Positions 1 through 9,473 of a stretch of DNA of 61,452 bases are shown piece after piece; the first letter of the stretch is position 1, and each line of letters begins with the position of its first letter. The position numbers and the translations under genes were made by a program. Under the pieces are notes generated by a model. That model ran no database searches and had not been told where the DNA came from. It worked only from the letters and a program-made list of their open reading frames with translations. The DNA is taken from the NCBI GenBank assembly GCA_030156255.1, contig JASGMV010000017.1:1-61452 (forward strand). The letters run 5' to 3'. Source of the stretch: Desulfovibrionales bacterium (GTDB lineage Bacteria; Desulfobacterota; Desulfovibrionia; Desulfovibrionales; Desulfovibrionaceae).

Positions 1-1875
1 TTCGCCGAAAAAATGCAGACGGCGAAAGCACTCGCTTCCTGGGTCGCTGCGGACAAGGACGTCGCCGCCGCCTTCGCCAACCGTGACAGGGAGGCTCTGC
101 TGACCCGTCTGCTGCCCATTTTTGATGCGCTCAAAGGTCCGTTGAATTTGTCTCAGTTCCAGTTTCATCTCCCCCCGGCCACTTCGTTTCTCCGGTTGCA
201 CAAGCCCGAAAAATACGGGGATGACCTCAGCAAATTCAGGCCAACGGTCCTGCGGACCAACGAGTCCACGACCGCCCAGGTGGGACTCGACGGGGGGGCC
301 GCCGGCTTGGGCCTTCGCGGCGTGGTCCCGGTTTTTCATCAGGGTGTCCACGTGGGCTCCGTGGAATTCGGCATAGCGGTAAACAATGATCTGATTCTCC
401 CTCTGAAGGAAGAATCCGGTTTTGATATTTCCATTTTAGCCCCAAAGGGCGACGGTTTCGATTTCATCGCCAAGACGCACGGCATGCCCGTGGTCCCAAG
501 CATGGCGCCCACCCTGCGTCAGGTGTACGACAGCGGGCGTTCTTTATTCAAACGGGTCAACAAGGCGGGCAAGCAGCTGTATACTGCCTACTTCCCCCTG
601 AATGACTATACGGGGAAGACCATCGGCGTGCTGGCTATTCCCACCGACATTTCAAACTCCCTCTCGGCAATACACCGCCTGCTGCTTAAGACGGTGGGCG
701 TGGGCCTGCTGGCGTTGCTGGTTTCCGGAGTCCTGGTCGGCGTGATCGTCAAGCGGATCATCGGTCGGCCGTTGAACAGCATGCTGCTCTTTCTTGGCAA
801 GCTCGCAGGCGGCGACTACTCGGATCGACTTGGCAACGGATATTGTTGCGAGATGGGCGTGCTGGCCGACGGCGTCAACACCATGACCGATGCGGTGGCC
901 GACGCCATGAAACAAGCGCAGCAGGCGGAGGCCGTCGCCGTGGAGGAAGGTGAAAAGGTGAAGGGCGCTCTTGCCGAAGCCGAAGCGCAGAAGGAACGGG
1001 TCTCGGACCTGCTGAGCTCCCTGAAGCGGGTGGCCAAAGAGGCCAATGACATCGCCCAGGAGGTCGCCTCCGCCTCTGAAGAGCTTTCCGCGCAGGTGGA
1101 GGAGGTAAACCAGGGAACCATCATCCAGAGCGAACGCACTGATGAGACCGCCACTGCAATGGAGGAGATGAACGCCACCGTGCTGGAAGTGGCCCGCAAT
1201 TCCAGTTCTGCTGCGGAAAGCGCAGGGGCCGCCAGGACCGAGGCCGCCGAAGGACAAAAAGTCGTCAGCCAGGCCGTGGAGGCGATTCAGGGCGTGTCCG
1301 AACGCGCTCTGGAGCTGAAGGAGGAAATGAGCGAACTCGGCAAGCAGACGGATGGCATCAGCCGTATTCTTGATGTCATTTCCGACATCGCCGACCAGAC
1401 CAACCTGCTGGCCCTGAACGCGGCCATCGAGGCGGCCCGGGCCGGTGAAGCGGGCAGAGGATTCGCGGTTGTCGCCGACGAGGTCCGCAAGCTTGCGGAA
1501 AAGACCATGACAGCCACCAAGGAAGTGGGAGACGCCATCAACCAGATCCAGCAGGGCGCGCATCGAAACATCGCCTCGATGGACAGCGCCGCCGAGGCCG
1601 TGGGCGAAGCCACCGAACTGGCGAACCAGTCCGGCGCGGCGCTTCAGCAGATCGTGCAGCTGGTCGTCAACGCCTCGGACGAGGTGCGCTCCATCGCCAC
1701 GGCGGCTGAAGAGCAATCCGCGGCAAGCGAAGAAATCAGCCGGGCTGTGGAAGACATCAGCCGCATTGCGACCGAGACCAGGGGAGGCATGGACAAGTCG
1801 GCCAACGCCGTGGTGAGCTTGACGGATTTGGCCCAGCAGCTTCAGCGCCTCATCGAGGAGATGAACCAGCTTTGA
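1..1875 (+). CDS. methyl-accepting chemotaxis protein, 5' end outside the window
   Basis: Membrane chemoreceptor that senses a ligand outside the cytoplasmic membrane and controls CheA through CheW. The frame stays open to the left edge, so the ATG at 13 is probably not the start; 620 residues are visible from it. A periplasmic Cache domain of the dCache_3 kind (motif [12 protein letters not shown] near residue 51) fills roughly the first 215 residues. A membrane segment follows at about 221-245, then HAMP, a coiled coil, and the conserved signalling tip around [20 protein letters not shown] at about 461-480. The first transmembrane helix must lie upstream. No che gene is nearby, so it is an orphan receptor. 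The family call is certain; the ligand is unknown. Confidence 0.95.
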   Translation, partial: FAEKMQTAKALASWVAADKDVAAAFANRDREALLTRLLPIFDALKGPLNLSQFQFHLPPATSFLRLHKPEKYGDDLSKFRPTVLRTNESTTAQVGLDGGAAGLGLRGVVPVFHQGVHVGSVEFGIAVNNDLILPLKEESGFDISILAPKGDGFDFIAKTHGMPVVPSMAPTLRQVYDSGRSLFKRVNKAGKQLYTAYFPLNDYTGKTIGVLAIPTDISNSLSAIHRLLLKTVGVGLLALLVSGVLVGVIVKRIIGRPLNSMLLFLGKLAGGDYSDRLGNGYCCEMGVLADGVNTMTDAVADAMKQAQQAEAVAVEEGEKVKGALAEAEAQKERVSDLLSSLKRVAKEANDIAQEVASASEELSAQVEEVNQGTIIQSERTDETATAMEEMNATVLEVARNSSSAAESAGAARTEAAEGQKVVSQAVEAIQGVSERALELKEEMSELGKQTDGISRILDVISDIADQTNLLALNAAIEAARAGEAGRGFAVVADEVRKLAEKTMTATKEVGDAINQIQQGAHRNIASMDSAAEAVGEATELANQSGAALQQIVQLVVNASDEVRSIATAAEEQSAASEEISRAVEDISRIATETRGGMDKSANAVVSLTDLAQQLQRLIEEMNQL

Positions 1876-1927
1876 TTCGTTGTCGCCTCGTTCCCAACAC
1901 GCCAACCCCGTACGAGCAGCTCCCTAG

Positions 1928-2045
1928 AGCATAGTACGCTTGAAATGCTTGTAGGCGAGCTACGCTCGCCTACAAGCATTTGGCAGCAAGGATTTGCGGA
2001 CAAATCCTTGCCGAGCAGTTAAACTTTTTCAAAGTTCAATGCTCG
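1928..2045. repeat. triple-hairpin intergenic element, copy 1
   Basis: Three hairpins in a row. Stem 1 pairs 1943-1960 with 1964-1981, 18 perfect base pairs around a TAC loop. Stem 2 pairs 1987-1996 with 2001-2010, 10 bp around CGGA. Stem 3 spans about 2013-2045 and is slightly imperfect, around a central CTTTTTCAAAG. A close relative lies at 23974-24095. It sits between a rightward and a leftward gene and may act as a two-way terminator for them. Confidence 0.85.
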
Positions 2046-2198
2046 AGTTGGCCTGCCCGAGAAAAATCCGCTTGAGACGGTGGGGCTGACTGGACGGTGA
2101 CGAAGCTTTGTCTTTCAGCGACACAGGCGCCGCCTTGGCCTGGCCGAAAGGCGCCGCCGCCGGGCTCCACGCGCGGGATCCAGCGTTGCGGGCGCACG

Positions 2199-3110
2199 TC
2201 AAAGCGTGGACGACGGCAAGGGAGACTCCCGGCCGGCCGATTCCTGGCTCACCAGCACGCCAAGCATGACCACGGCCGAAGCGGCGTATTGCCACCCCGT
2301 GAACTCCTCGCCTAAAATCAGATGCCCGAGCAAGACGGTGATCACGGGGATCAGATTAATGAACGCTGAGGATTGGCCGGCGGGCAGGCGGGACAGCCCG
2401 TAGTTGTACAGGCCGTAGGCCAGCAACGTCACCGCGCTGCCCAGGTAGATGATCGACGCCGTGGGAAGCGGCGGGAAGCTGGTCGGCAGTTGGGTGGAGG
2501 GAAGCAACAGCAGCGGCAGGTAGAAGACTGCTCCCACGAGTGATTGAACGGCCGTCAAAAACCAGGAGCCGTAACGCGCCGAAAGTCGTTTGCAGCAGAT
2601 CATGTAGCCGGTGGCGCAGACCATGGCCATGAACTCCAAAAAGTTGCCGAGCATGGGGTTGGGAGCATGGGCGTCGCTTTCGGAGATGACGGACAACCAC
2701 AGTGCGCCGACCACGGCCATGGCGAATCCCAAAACCATGCGCTTGGTGAGTCGTTCCTTCAGGACGGCGGCCGCTGCCGCTGCCACCATCAGCGGGAGCA
2801 TCGCCGTGATCATGCCGGCCTGGGAGGCGCTGGTGTAGGTCAGGGCCTTGGCCTCGAACACGAAATACAGCCCCGGCTCGCAAACGGCCATGAACACCAT
2901 CAGCTTGAGGTCTTTCATTCGAAAGGAGGTGGACAAGCCTTTCAGAAAAGGCGCAAAGCATAACGACGCCACCACCATGCGGCCGAAGATGACCACCCAT
3001 GGGTCGAAGTGGCGGAAGGCGAATTTCAGGGCGATGAAGGAGCTGGCCCATAGAACCATGGCCCCCACGAGCCCCAGAGTCGGCCCAAGCCTGGATGTAG
3101 TCCGAGGCAC
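2199..3110 (-). CDS. EamA/DMT-family transporter
   Basis: Inner-membrane metabolite exporter of the drug/metabolite transporter superfamily. The 303 residues carry about ten hydrophobic helices in two EamA repeats (first repeat from GAMVLWASSFIALKFAF; second from the MVCATGYMICCKRLSARYG region). The frame is open further upstream, but I chose the GTG at 3110 because an AAGGAG ribosome site lies six bases before it and the extension is an unconvincing Arg-rich stretch crossing a hairpin. The gene stands alone, downstream of a leftward terminator. Substrate unknown; amino acids or related metabolites are usual for the family. Confidence 0.88.
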   Translation of the reverse strand: MPRTTSRLGPTLGLVGAMVLWASSFIALKFAFRHFDPWVVIFGRMVVASLCFAPFLKGLSTSFRMKDLKLMVFMAVCEPGLYFVFEAKALTYTSASQAGMITAMLPLMVAAAAAAVLKERLTKRMVLGFAMAVVGALWLSVISESDAHAPNPMLGNFLEFMAMVCATGYMICCKRLSARYGSWFLTAVQSLVGAVFYLPLLLLPSTQLPTSFPPLPTASIIYLGSAVTLLAYGLYNYGLSRLPAGQSSAFINLIPVITVLLGHLILGEEFTGWQYAASAVVMLGVLVSQESAGRESPLPSSTL

Positions 3111-3161
3111 GCAATGCTCCTTGCGGCGACGCCGTTGCGAGTTTACCGGGAAATTCAAAAA

Positions 3162-3192
3162 CGGAAGCGGAAACCGCCGGTTTCCGCTTCCG
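3162..3192 (-). terminator. leftward Rho-independent terminator
   Basis: A 15-bp perfect inverted repeat (3162-3176 with 3178-3192), which as a real hairpin would have a slightly larger loop. On the minus strand it is followed by GTTTTTGAATTT. It fits the end of the zinc-ribbon gene transcript, just upstream of the EamA gene. Confidence 0.6.
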
Positions 3193-3360
3193 CAACTCCG
3201 CACTTTTACATACGCCGTTCGTTCGCCGGCGGCAACGGAGAAAATGCGGCGAGGAACCTGATTGCCTGCGAGCAACGACTGCTCGCCAAGGGCGCGTTTG
3301 CCGTTCGTTCTTCGCCTGTCGTCAGGGAGTTATGCGGCGCGCTGCTTCGGGGATCGTCCG

Positions 3361-3621
3361 CTATACCGGCGCACGCCACGCGAGCAGGTTGAAAGGTTTG
3401 TACCCGTTGTCCGGATTCACGGCGTACCGACAGCCGACGTTGGAGGCGCGTTTTCCCTGGATGTCGTCAGGCGAGCCTTTGAAGAACTCGCAATCGTTGT
3501 TCTGGCAGACCAGAATGACGTTCCAGCCCGAACCGGGCGCCCCCAGGGTGGGGGTGAGCATCTCGCCGCAATGGGGGCAGTGATGCTCCTCGTACGTTTC
3601 GCCCATGAATTCAATCGCCAT
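3361..3621 (-). CDS. small zinc-ribbon protein, function unknown
   Basis: An 86-residue soluble protein. Start at 3621 is chosen because AAGGAG precedes the ATG by seven bases. Cys15-x2-Cys18 and Cys39-x4-Cys44 (CPHCGE and CQNNDC) look like the four ligands of a zinc ribbon, reminiscent of Ogr/Delta-type fingers; Cys64 is extra. The C-terminal half (GCRYAVNPDNGYKPFNLLAW) is hydrophilic to aromatic with no recognised domain. It stands alone between two leftward terminators, so it is probably monocistronic. Metal binding is inferred from the Cys spacing; no function can be assigned. Confidence 0.75.
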   Translation of the reverse strand: MAIEFMGETYEEHHCPHCGEMLTPTLGAPGSGWNVILVCQNNDCEFFKGSPDDIQGKRASNVGCRYAVNPDNGYKPFNLLAWRAPV

Positions 3622-3647
3622 AGAATGCTCCTTGCCAAAAGGCTGAT

Positions 3648-3669
3648 GAAAAAGCCCGCTTTGCGGGCT
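3648..3669 (-). terminator. leftward Rho-independent terminator
   Basis: The stem AGCCCGC/GCGGGCT (3653-3659 with 3663-3669, loop TTT) is followed on the minus strand by five Ts. It ends the family 9 glycosyltransferase transcript before the zinc-ribbon gene. Confidence 0.75.
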
Positions 3670-3892
3670 GTACGTGCGCACCACGCGTAAAGTAAGGGGT
3701 TTTCGCCGGGCGTCAAGGGGCGGGTTCGTTTTCGTCCCGGACGCCGCGCACGCTCGGTGATGAGGGGATGGCCCCGTGGCTGGCGCGCCGACTTTGCGGG
3801 CGTCGAACCGCCGCCTGGCCCCGACTCCGGTCCATGGGGAGCGGCCGGCCGCGTCCTCGTGGTCCAGACGGCCTTCTTGCGCCGAAGACTTG

Positions 3893-4792
3893 TCAGCTCG
3901 CCGTCTCGCCGCGTCGGAGGAGGTCCTCCACATAGTTTGGCTTGAAAAGCGCTGTTGCGACGATCTCGCGCACCATATCCGGCGTGATGGATCGCATGCA
4001 CTGGTGTTTTCGTTCGCAGTGCAGATGTTTGACGGCGTACCTGTCGCAGCTGTTGGTGAACACGGGAACCGTGAGCGCATGGGCGCGGGAGGCCGGGTGG
4101 ATCGGTCCGAAGAGCGTGACGGCCGGAACGCCCACGGCCGTTGCGAGGTGGGCGAGTCCGCTGTCGCACCCGAGGAAGGCGTCGCATTGGGAGATGACGG
4201 ACGCCGTTTGCCGGATGGTGAGCTTGTCCAGGTAGGACGCCGACGTATTGGGCAGCTTGTTGGCGACGACCTCGCCGAAGCAGTTGCGGATCGACTTGCC
4301 CACTTCCACGATGAGAACGCCTTTTTTTTGCAGCATCTCGCACACCGCTGTGAAATTTCTGAGCGGCCATTGCCGGATGGGCCAGCCGCAGCGGGTGTCC
4401 ACGGCTATTTTTTTCGCCGAGCTTTCGAAAATGGAGGACGAGACGGCGTCCTCCGGGTCAAGGAATATCTCCAGTTTTCTGTCTTGGATTTCGACATCCG
4501 CCTGTCTGGCGTAGTGATCGATCAGGTGGAGGCGGTGCGTTTCTTGATCCGGTAACTTCAATATTTTTAAATCGTTATATGCTTCTCTCCAGGTGACGTA
4601 GGGATTGTTCTTGAATATTTCTCGACTGTAGTTGGCGTTGATATAGATTTTTTCACGATATTTTTCGCTCAACGCTTTGACCACGGGAGCGGCGTTGAGT
4701 TCATCCCCGAAAGATCCCCGCAGAAGAATGGCCGGCATGTCAGTTTCCAACTCGTCGAGTCTCAAGGCGTGCTGTGCGAACACAGTCTTCAA
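3893..4792 (-). CDS. glycosyltransferase family 9 (heptosyltransferase-like)
   Basis: Predicted to transfer a sugar, typically ADP-heptose, onto lipopolysaccharide core at the inner face of the cytoplasmic membrane. The 299 residues end with the family 9 donor-binding region: CDAFLGCDSGLAHLATAVG followed by PAVTLFGPIHP. The N-terminal GSFGDELNAAPVVKAL corresponds to the acceptor-domain glycine-rich start, with Glu where many members have an Ile or Asp. It is somewhat shorter than the usual 330-350 residues. An ATG at codon 19 (MPAILLRGSFG) would also fit the family start. No other LPS genes are adjacent, so the acceptor cannot be inferred. Confidence 0.85.
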   Translation of the reverse strand: MKTVFAQHALRLDELETDMPAILLRGSFGDELNAAPVVKALSEKYREKIYINANYSREIFKNNPYVTWREAYNDLKILKLPDQETHRLHLIDHYARQADVEIQDRKLEIFLDPEDAVSSSIFESSAKKIAVDTRCGWPIRQWPLRNFTAVCEMLQKKGVLIVEVGKSIRNCFGEVVANKLPNTSASYLDKLTIRQTASVISQCDAFLGCDSGLAHLATAVGVPAVTLFGPIHPASRAHALTVPVFTNSCDRYAVKHLHCERKHQCMRSITPDMVREIVATALFKPNYVEDLLRRGETAS

Positions 4793-4890
4793 TGGGCGGA
4801 TAGGCGTATTCTTCTCCCAACATCGTCACCCGTTTTCTGCTGATGGATTACTCCCCCCATAAAAGTTTTGTGGAAAGGGGACGGGGGTCT

Positions 4891-4937
4891 GGGGGAAGGG
4901 GAAAACCACTTTTTCAAAAGTGGTTTTCCCCTTCCCC
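4891..4937. terminator. long hairpin terminator between proS and the glycosyltransferase
   Basis: A near-perfect inverted repeat of about 23 bp per arm runs from GGGGGAAGGGG to CCCCTTCCCCC, with a core CCACTTTT-TC-AAAAGTGG. There is no clean T-run after the stem, but the A/T-rich core and its place just after the proS stop suggest it ends that leftward operon. Confidence 0.6.
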
Positions 4938-4960
4938 CAGTCTTATCAAACTAAAATTGC

Positions 4961-6685
4961 TTACAACCCCCAGCCGTTGCGCACTTCGGTCCGCCAGTTC
5001 TTGAAGTTCTCCAGGAAGTTTTCCAGCGCGATTTCCGTGCGCTCGCCCGTGCGGCGGTCCTTGGCCTCCACGATACCGTTCGCAAGGCCCTTGTCGCCCA
5101 CCACGAGCTGCATGGGGTAGCCCACCAGGTCCGCGTCCGCGAACTTGACGCCGGGCCGCTCTTTTCTATCGTCCAGCATGACCTCGATCCCGGCCGACTC
5201 CAGCGCGTCGTGGATTTCCTGGGCCTTGTCCGCCACTTCCTGCTTCTTGCCGGCCAGCGACAGCACCGCGACCTCGAACGGCGCGATGGGCGGAGACCAG
5301 ACAATGCCGCGGTCGTCGTTGTTCTGCTCGATGGCCGCGGCCACGATGCGCGACACGCCGATGCCGTAGCTGCCCATGACCATGAACTGCTCCTTGCCCT
5401 GTTCGTCCAGGTACTTGCAGTTCAACGTGGAGCTGTATTTCAGGCCGAGCTTGAACACGTGGCCCACCTCGATGCCCTTGGCGAACTCCAGGGCCCCGCC
5501 GCAGCGCGGGCACGGGTCTTCCGGCGTGATGACCCGCAAGTCCGCGAACGTCTCCACTTCCGCGTCGCGGGCCAAGTCCAGGTGCAAGTGATGCGCGTCG
5601 GCCGCGTTAGCGCCCGTGATCCAGTCGGCGCCCAGCGCCAGTTCGTGGTCCGCCACCAGGCGTTTGACCTTGAGCCCCTTGGGGCCTGCGAAGCCCACGG
5701 GCGCGTTGCTGACTTCCTTCACCACCTCGGGCGGCGCCATGGCCAGCATCCCGGCGTTCAGCAGGTTGCTCAGCTTGGCCTCGTTCAGCTCCCGATCGCC
5801 GCGCACCAGGGCGGCCACGGGTTCGCCGTCCGCCAGATAGATCAGCGTCTTGATCAGCTTGCTCGGCGGGACGGACAGAAATTCGCAGACCTCCTCCACC
5901 GTGTGCTTGCCCGGGGTGGCGACGGTCTCCAAGGGCAGGGAGGCGCAGGGGGCGGCGCCTTGCGGGGGATTGATCTCGGCCCGCTCCAGGTTGGCCGCGA
6001 AGTCGCAGGACAGGCACGAGGCGATGGTGTCTTCGCCCGTTTCGGCGAGCACCATGAATTCGTTGGAGAAACTGCCGCCGATGGCCCCGGAGTCGGCCAT
6101 GACCGCCTTGAAGCGAAGGCCCAGGCGTTCGAAAATGCGTTCGTAGGCGTGGAACATGGCCTTGTAGCTTTCGTCCGCGCCGGCGTCGTCGCGGTCGAAG
6201 GAATAGGCGTCCTTCATGACGAACTCCCGGCCGCGCATGAGTCCGAATCGGGGCCGTATCTCGTCCCGGAACTTGGTCTGAATCTGATACAGGTTGATGG
6301 GCAGTTGCCGGTAGGACTTCACCTCTCCGCGGACCAGGTCGGTGACGACTTCCTCATGGGTGGGCCCTAGGCAGTAGTCCCGGTCATGGCGGTCCTTGAT
6401 GCGCAACAGCTCCTTGCCGTAGAACTCCCAGCGCCCGGATTCCTTCCACAGGTCGCCCGGCTGGACCATGGGCATGAGGATTTCCTGGGCGCCGGCGCGG
6501 TTCATCTCCTCGCGCACGATATCGGCCACTTTGTTCAGAACCCGCAGGCCCAGGGGCAGATAGGTATAGATGCCCGAGGTGAGTTTGCGGATCATGCCCG
6601 CGCGCAGCAGCAGCTTGTGGCTCACCACCTCGGCTTCGGCCGGGCTTTCCTTCAGGGTTGGGGCGTACTGCCGGGAGAGACGCAT
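4961..6685 (-). CDS. proS: proline--tRNA ligase (bacterial type)
   Basis: Class II aminoacyl-tRNA synthetase that charges tRNA-Pro in the cytoplasm. The 574 residues are the normal bacterial length, including the editing insertion between motifs 2 and 3. Visible landmarks are [20 protein letters not shown] with the following [20 protein letters not shown] (motif 2), the editing domain in the middle, motif 3 in [13 protein letters not shown], and the anticodon-binding domain at the C-terminus ([19 protein letters not shown]). The start codon abuts the ispG stop, so ispG and proS form a two-gene leftward operon, an arrangement seen in related sulfate reducers (from memory). Confidence 0.97.
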   Translation of the reverse strand: MRLSRQYAPTLKESPAEAEVVSHKLLLRAGMIRKLTSGIYTYLPLGLRVLNKVADIVREEMNRAGAQEILMPMVQPGDLWKESGRWEFYGKELLRIKDRHDRDYCLGPTHEEVVTDLVRGEVKSYRQLPINLYQIQTKFRDEIRPRFGLMRGREFVMKDAYSFDRDDAGADESYKAMFHAYERIFERLGLRFKAVMADSGAIGGSFSNEFMVLAETGEDTIASCLSCDFAANLERAEINPPQGAAPCASLPLETVATPGKHTVEEVCEFLSVPPSKLIKTLIYLADGEPVAALVRGDRELNEAKLSNLLNAGMLAMAPPEVVKEVSNAPVGFAGPKGLKVKRLVADHELALGADWITGANAADAHHLHLDLARDAEVETFADLRVITPEDPCPRCGGALEFAKGIEVGHVFKLGLKYSSTLNCKYLDEQGKEQFMVMGSYGIGVSRIVAAAIEQNNDDRGIVWSPPIAPFEVAVLSLAGKKQEVADKAQEIHDALESAGIEVMLDDRKERPGVKFADADLVGYPMQLVVGDKGLANGIVEAKDRRTGERTEIALENFLENFKNWRTEVRNGWGL

Positions 6686-7762
6686 TCAGGATTCTCCTTC
6701 TCGTTCAGCCAGAAATTTTTGAACATCTTTCATGAATTCTTCGGCTAGGTTTCCTCCGCGGATTTTGCGCACCACCTCGCCTTTGCGGAAGACGACGCCC
6801 AGGCCGCGGCCGCCGGCGATGCCGATGTCCGCTTCCTTGGCCTCGCCCGGCCCGTTGACCACGCAGCCCATGACCGCCACCTTGAACGGCAGCGTCACCG
6901 GCCGGAGACAACGCTCGACTTCCTCGGCCAGGCCGATGAGGTCGATCTCGGTGCGTCCGCAGGTGGGGCAGGAGATGATCTCCGGGCCGCGTTCGCGCAG
7001 GCCAAGGGCCCGCAGCAGCTCCCAGGCCACCTCCACCTCGCGCACAGGGTCGTGGGTCAGGGAGACGCGGACCGTGTCGCCGATGCCTTCCCAGAGCAGA
7101 ATGCCCAGCCCCGCCGCGGACTTGGCCGTGCCGCGCACCAGGGTGCCGGCCTCGGTGACGCCGATGTGCAGGGGGTAGTCCACCTTCTCGGACATCAACT
7201 CGTAGCAGGCGATGGTGTGGGGGACGTTGGAGGACTTCAGGGAAATTTTGATGTCTTGGAACCCGCGTTTTTCCAGCAGTCGGACGTGGGTCAGGGCGCT
7301 TTCGACCATAGCCTCGGGAGTGGGGCCGCCGTAGCGCTTGAGCATATCTTTTTCCACGGAGCCCGAGTTGACGCCGATGCGGATGGGCGCGCCTGCGGCT
7401 TTGGCCGCATCGACCACGGCGTCGACCTTGGCCGGGCCGCCGATGTTGCCGGGATTGATGCGCAACGCGTCGATGCCGGCCTCCAGGGAGGCCAGAGCCA
7501 GACGGTAATCGAAGTGGATGTCCGCCACCAGGGGAACCGGCGATTCGTTCCGGATGCCCTTGAGCTGGGCCGCGGCGGCTTCGTCGGGCACGGCCAGCCG
7601 GACGATCTCGCAACCGGCCTCGGCCAGTTGGTGAATCTGGACCAGGGTGGACTCGGGGTCCCTGGTGTCGGTGTTGCACATGCTCTGGACGCGGACCGGG
7701 TTGTCCCCGCCCACGCCCACGCCCCCGATATCCAGGGAGCGTGTCCTTTTCCGCGGTTTCAT
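6686..7762 (-). CDS. ispG: 4-hydroxy-3-methylbut-2-enyl diphosphate synthase
   Basis: Penultimate enzyme of the MEP isoprenoid pathway; converts MEcPP to HMBPP using a [4Fe-4S] cluster. The 358 residues form the N-terminal TIM barrel (PVRVQSMCNTDTRD near the start, VADIHFDYRLA, RINPGNIGG) and the C-terminal cluster domain, with ligands in SCPTCGRTE and GCVVNGPGEA. The ATG at 7762 is a normal start. It is the first gene of the ispG-proS operon. With dxr at 56-57 kb, it indicates that the organism makes isoprenoids by the MEP route. Confidence 0.97.
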   Translation of the reverse strand: MKPRKRTRSLDIGGVGVGGDNPVRVQSMCNTDTRDPESTLVQIHQLAEAGCEIVRLAVPDEAAAAQLKGIRNESPVPLVADIHFDYRLALASLEAGIDALRINPGNIGGPAKVDAVVDAAKAAGAPIRIGVNSGSVEKDMLKRYGGPTPEAMVESALTHVRLLEKRGFQDIKISLKSSNVPHTIACYELMSEKVDYPLHIGVTEAGTLVRGTAKSAAGLGILLWEGIGDTVRVSLTHDPVREVEVAWELLRALGLRERGPEIISCPTCGRTEIDLIGLAEEVERCLRPVTLPFKVAVMGCVVNGPGEAKEADIGIAGGRGLGVVFRKGEVVRKIRGGNLAEEFMKDVQKFLAEREGES

Positions 7763-8006
7763 GCATCCTCCTCATCGCGCCGGAGGGCGGCGCCTAATCC
7801 GGGGTGCATACCTTCGAGCGCGCGGGTCGTCAATCGCAGATGATGCAAAACGCTTGAAGGAAAGATGATGAACCTGCAGCCGCCGCACGACTCCGGCGCA
7901 CCGGCCTGGACGGAGCGGGGCGGAAGAGGGTAGTAACGTATTCGGCTGGCGCTCGCGCGCACTCTTGCGCGGGCCGTGGCGATCCACCGCATGAAAGGAG
8001 TTTGGT

Positions 8007-8441
8007 ATGGATGAGATATCGCGAATGGTGCTGGCCGCCGGCGGCATGTGCGCCCTGGCCACGAGTTGGGAGGACCAGCCGTGGGTGTCGCTCATGGCCT
8101 ACGTGTTCGAGCCCGAACGCAAATCGTTGCTTCTGATCACGCCGGCGTCGTCGCGCAAGACGCAAAATTTGCGGGTCAACCCCAAAGTGGCCTTGCTGGT
8201 GGACACGCGGCGCGACGAGGCCGCGGCGCGGGAGGGAATCATGGCCTTGAGCGTCGACGGCGTGGCCGAGTTTCTGGACGGGGAGGAGGCCGAGGACGCC
8301 AAGCGGCGCATTCTGGAGCTGCACCCGGAATTGTCGGAGATGGCCAGGCAGGAGCTGCACTCGATTCGGGTGACGGTGGCGTCGCACCAACTGGTGCGCG
8401 GTGCGACGGAGATCGTCAGCCGCAGCACGGACGACGCCTGA
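8007..8441 (+). CDS. pyridoxamine 5'-phosphate oxidase-family flavoprotein
   Basis: A 144-residue split-barrel protein of the PNPOx/HugZ-like kind, expected to bind FMN, F420 or haem as a dimer. The conserved N-terminal pattern is present: MCALATSWEDQPWVSLMAYV, then the strand LLLITPASSRKTQNLRVNPK with VALLVD, where the SRKTQNL part usually touches the flavin phosphate. A strong GAAAGGAG site precedes the ATG. It lies just upstream of tRNA-Arg. True PNPOx is longer and keeps a PLP site, so this is probably not pdxH. Substrate unknown. Confidence 0.82.
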   Translation: MDEISRMVLAAGGMCALATSWEDQPWVSLMAYVFEPERKSLLLITPASSRKTQNLRVNPKVALLVDTRRDEAAAREGIMALSVDGVAEFLDGEEAEDAKRRILELHPELSEMARQELHSIRVTVASHQLVRGATEIVSRSTDDA

Positions 8442-8482
8442 GCCGCAATTGGATATTTTTGAAGTCGCCGGTCAGAAAATTC

Positions 8483-8512
8483 TTGACGACCCCAAGGGTT
8501 TGGAGCTAGTAA
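8483..8512 (+). promoter_or_regulatory. possible tRNA promoter
   Basis: TTGACG (8483-8488) and a weak TAGTAA (8507-8512), spaced 18 bases, lie just upstream of tRNA-Arg. The minus-35 is good; the minus-10 is poor, so this is tentative. Confidence 0.35.
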
Positions 8513-8526
8513 CTCTTTTCTCGCAC

Positions 8527-8603
8527 GCGCCCGTAGCTCAGCTGGATAGAGCGCCGGACTACGAATCCGTAGGCCGCAGGTTCGAATCCTGCCGGGCGCA
8601 CCA
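8527..8603 (+). tRNA. tRNA-Arg(ACG), CCA encoded
   Basis: A 77-base cloverleaf. Acceptor GCGCCCG pairs with CGGGCGC; a D-arm with AGCTGGATAG follows; the anticodon loop CTACGAA gives ACG; the T-arm is GCAGG-TTCGAAT-CCTGC; the 3' end is ACCA in the DNA. The outermost anticodon-stem pair (C27-U43) is mismatched. Its last 48 bases are repeated exactly at 12639-12686, so it served as an integration site and still provides an intact tRNA. Confidence 0.96.
8556..8603 (+). repeat. attL: 48-bp direct repeat, left copy
   Basis: Identical to 12639-12686. It starts at GGACTACGAATCC in the anticodon arm and ends at the encoded CCA. This is the usual footprint of a tyrosine-recombinase element that integrated into a tRNA 3' half. 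Confidence 0.9.
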
Positions 8604-8611
8604 ATAATTAC

Positions 8612-8648
8612 AACCCCTTAGGCCACTTTTCGGCTTAAGGGGTTTTTT
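8612..8648 (+). terminator. Rho-independent terminator after tRNA-Arg
   Basis: AACCCCTTAGGCC pairs with GGCTTAAGGGGTT, followed by six Ts. It is inside the island, so the element brought its own terminator for the tRNA it reconstituted. The original terminator probably now sits right of attR. Confidence 0.85.
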
Positions 8649-8953
8649 CATACCAACAACATGCCGACATTTCTACGCAATATATTGATATTATTGTATG
8701 TTGTGAGCTAGAGAAAGTCTAGAATCTATGGCTAGGTATGGGCCAGGTTGGCAACATGTTGTCATGAAAGTACTTTTTTAGAATGGTTCCTATGCGCTTT
8801 GGATAGACAACCTTTTCAACTCCCCCCCTCGAAAGACACATTGCTTCATCTTGGGAATGGCTGTTGCCTTTTTTTCTTTTCGTGTCTATAATTCCTTAAA
8901 AACAAAGCGTTTTTATCGATTTGTTTCACCGAACTCCACTGGTAAAGTGTCGC

Positions 8954-9472
8954 ATGGAAGACAAAACTATTTTCATCATAGCTGGCCCCAATGGCGCGGG
9001 GAAGACCACGTTTGTGGAGACGTTTCTTCCCGAGTTGTTCGACACCCCTCCCTTGTTCGTGAACGCAGATAAGATAGCCAGCGGATTGGCCCCGTTTTCT
9101 CCCGAGAGCGAAATCGTTCAAGCAGGGAAGCTCATGCTGAAGCAGATCGACAAGTATGCGTCTGAAGGTGTAAGTTTCTCTTTTGAAACCACTTTGTCAG
9201 GCAAGGGATATCTCAAGAGAATCCCCGTATGGCGAAGAAATGGGTATGTGGTGAATCTCATTTTCTTGGCTTTGCGCGATGAACAAGCAGCTATAAGCCG
9301 TGTAGCCAAGCGGGTTTCCCATGGGGGCCACAATATACCTCGTGAAGTGATTATTCGCCGTTTTCAAAAGGGAATCGAGAACTTATCCCTATACAAAGAA
9401 ATTGTGGATGGTTGGTATTTGTTCAACAACATGGGTAGGAAGCCACATCTTATCGACTCTGGAGGCAACTAG
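8954..9472 (+). CDS. zeta-toxin-like P-loop ATPase
   Basis: A 172-residue protein of the zeta toxin / predicted ABC-type ATPase group; characterised zeta toxins phosphorylate UDP-N-acetylglucosamine. Walker A is GPNGAGKTT at 11-19, preceded by IFIIA; FVNADKIASGL at about 37-47 matches the zeta NAD-I substrate region, and SFETTLSGKGYL at about 76-87 matches the S/T-FET segment. The arginines in ISRVAKRVSHGGHNIP resemble the catalytic Arg region ending in GGHxIP. Start at 8954 is chosen for the family fit; an in-frame upstream TTG-like start is possible. A short ORF follows after one base. I infer a toxin or kinase of a two-gene module. Confidence 0.82.
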   Translation: MEDKTIFIIAGPNGAGKTTFVETFLPELFDTPPLFVNADKIASGLAPFSPESEIVQAGKLMLKQIDKYASEGVSFSFETTLSGKGYLKRIPVWRRNGYVVNLIFLALRDEQAAISRVAKRVSHGGHNIPREVIIRRFQKGIENLSLYKEIVDGWYLFNNMGRKPHLIDSGGN

Positions 9473-9473
9473 A

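Noticed and set aside
8401-8607. Plus-strand ORF containing APVAQLDRAPDYESVGRRFES
   Set aside because: Translation of the tRNA-Arg gene itself.
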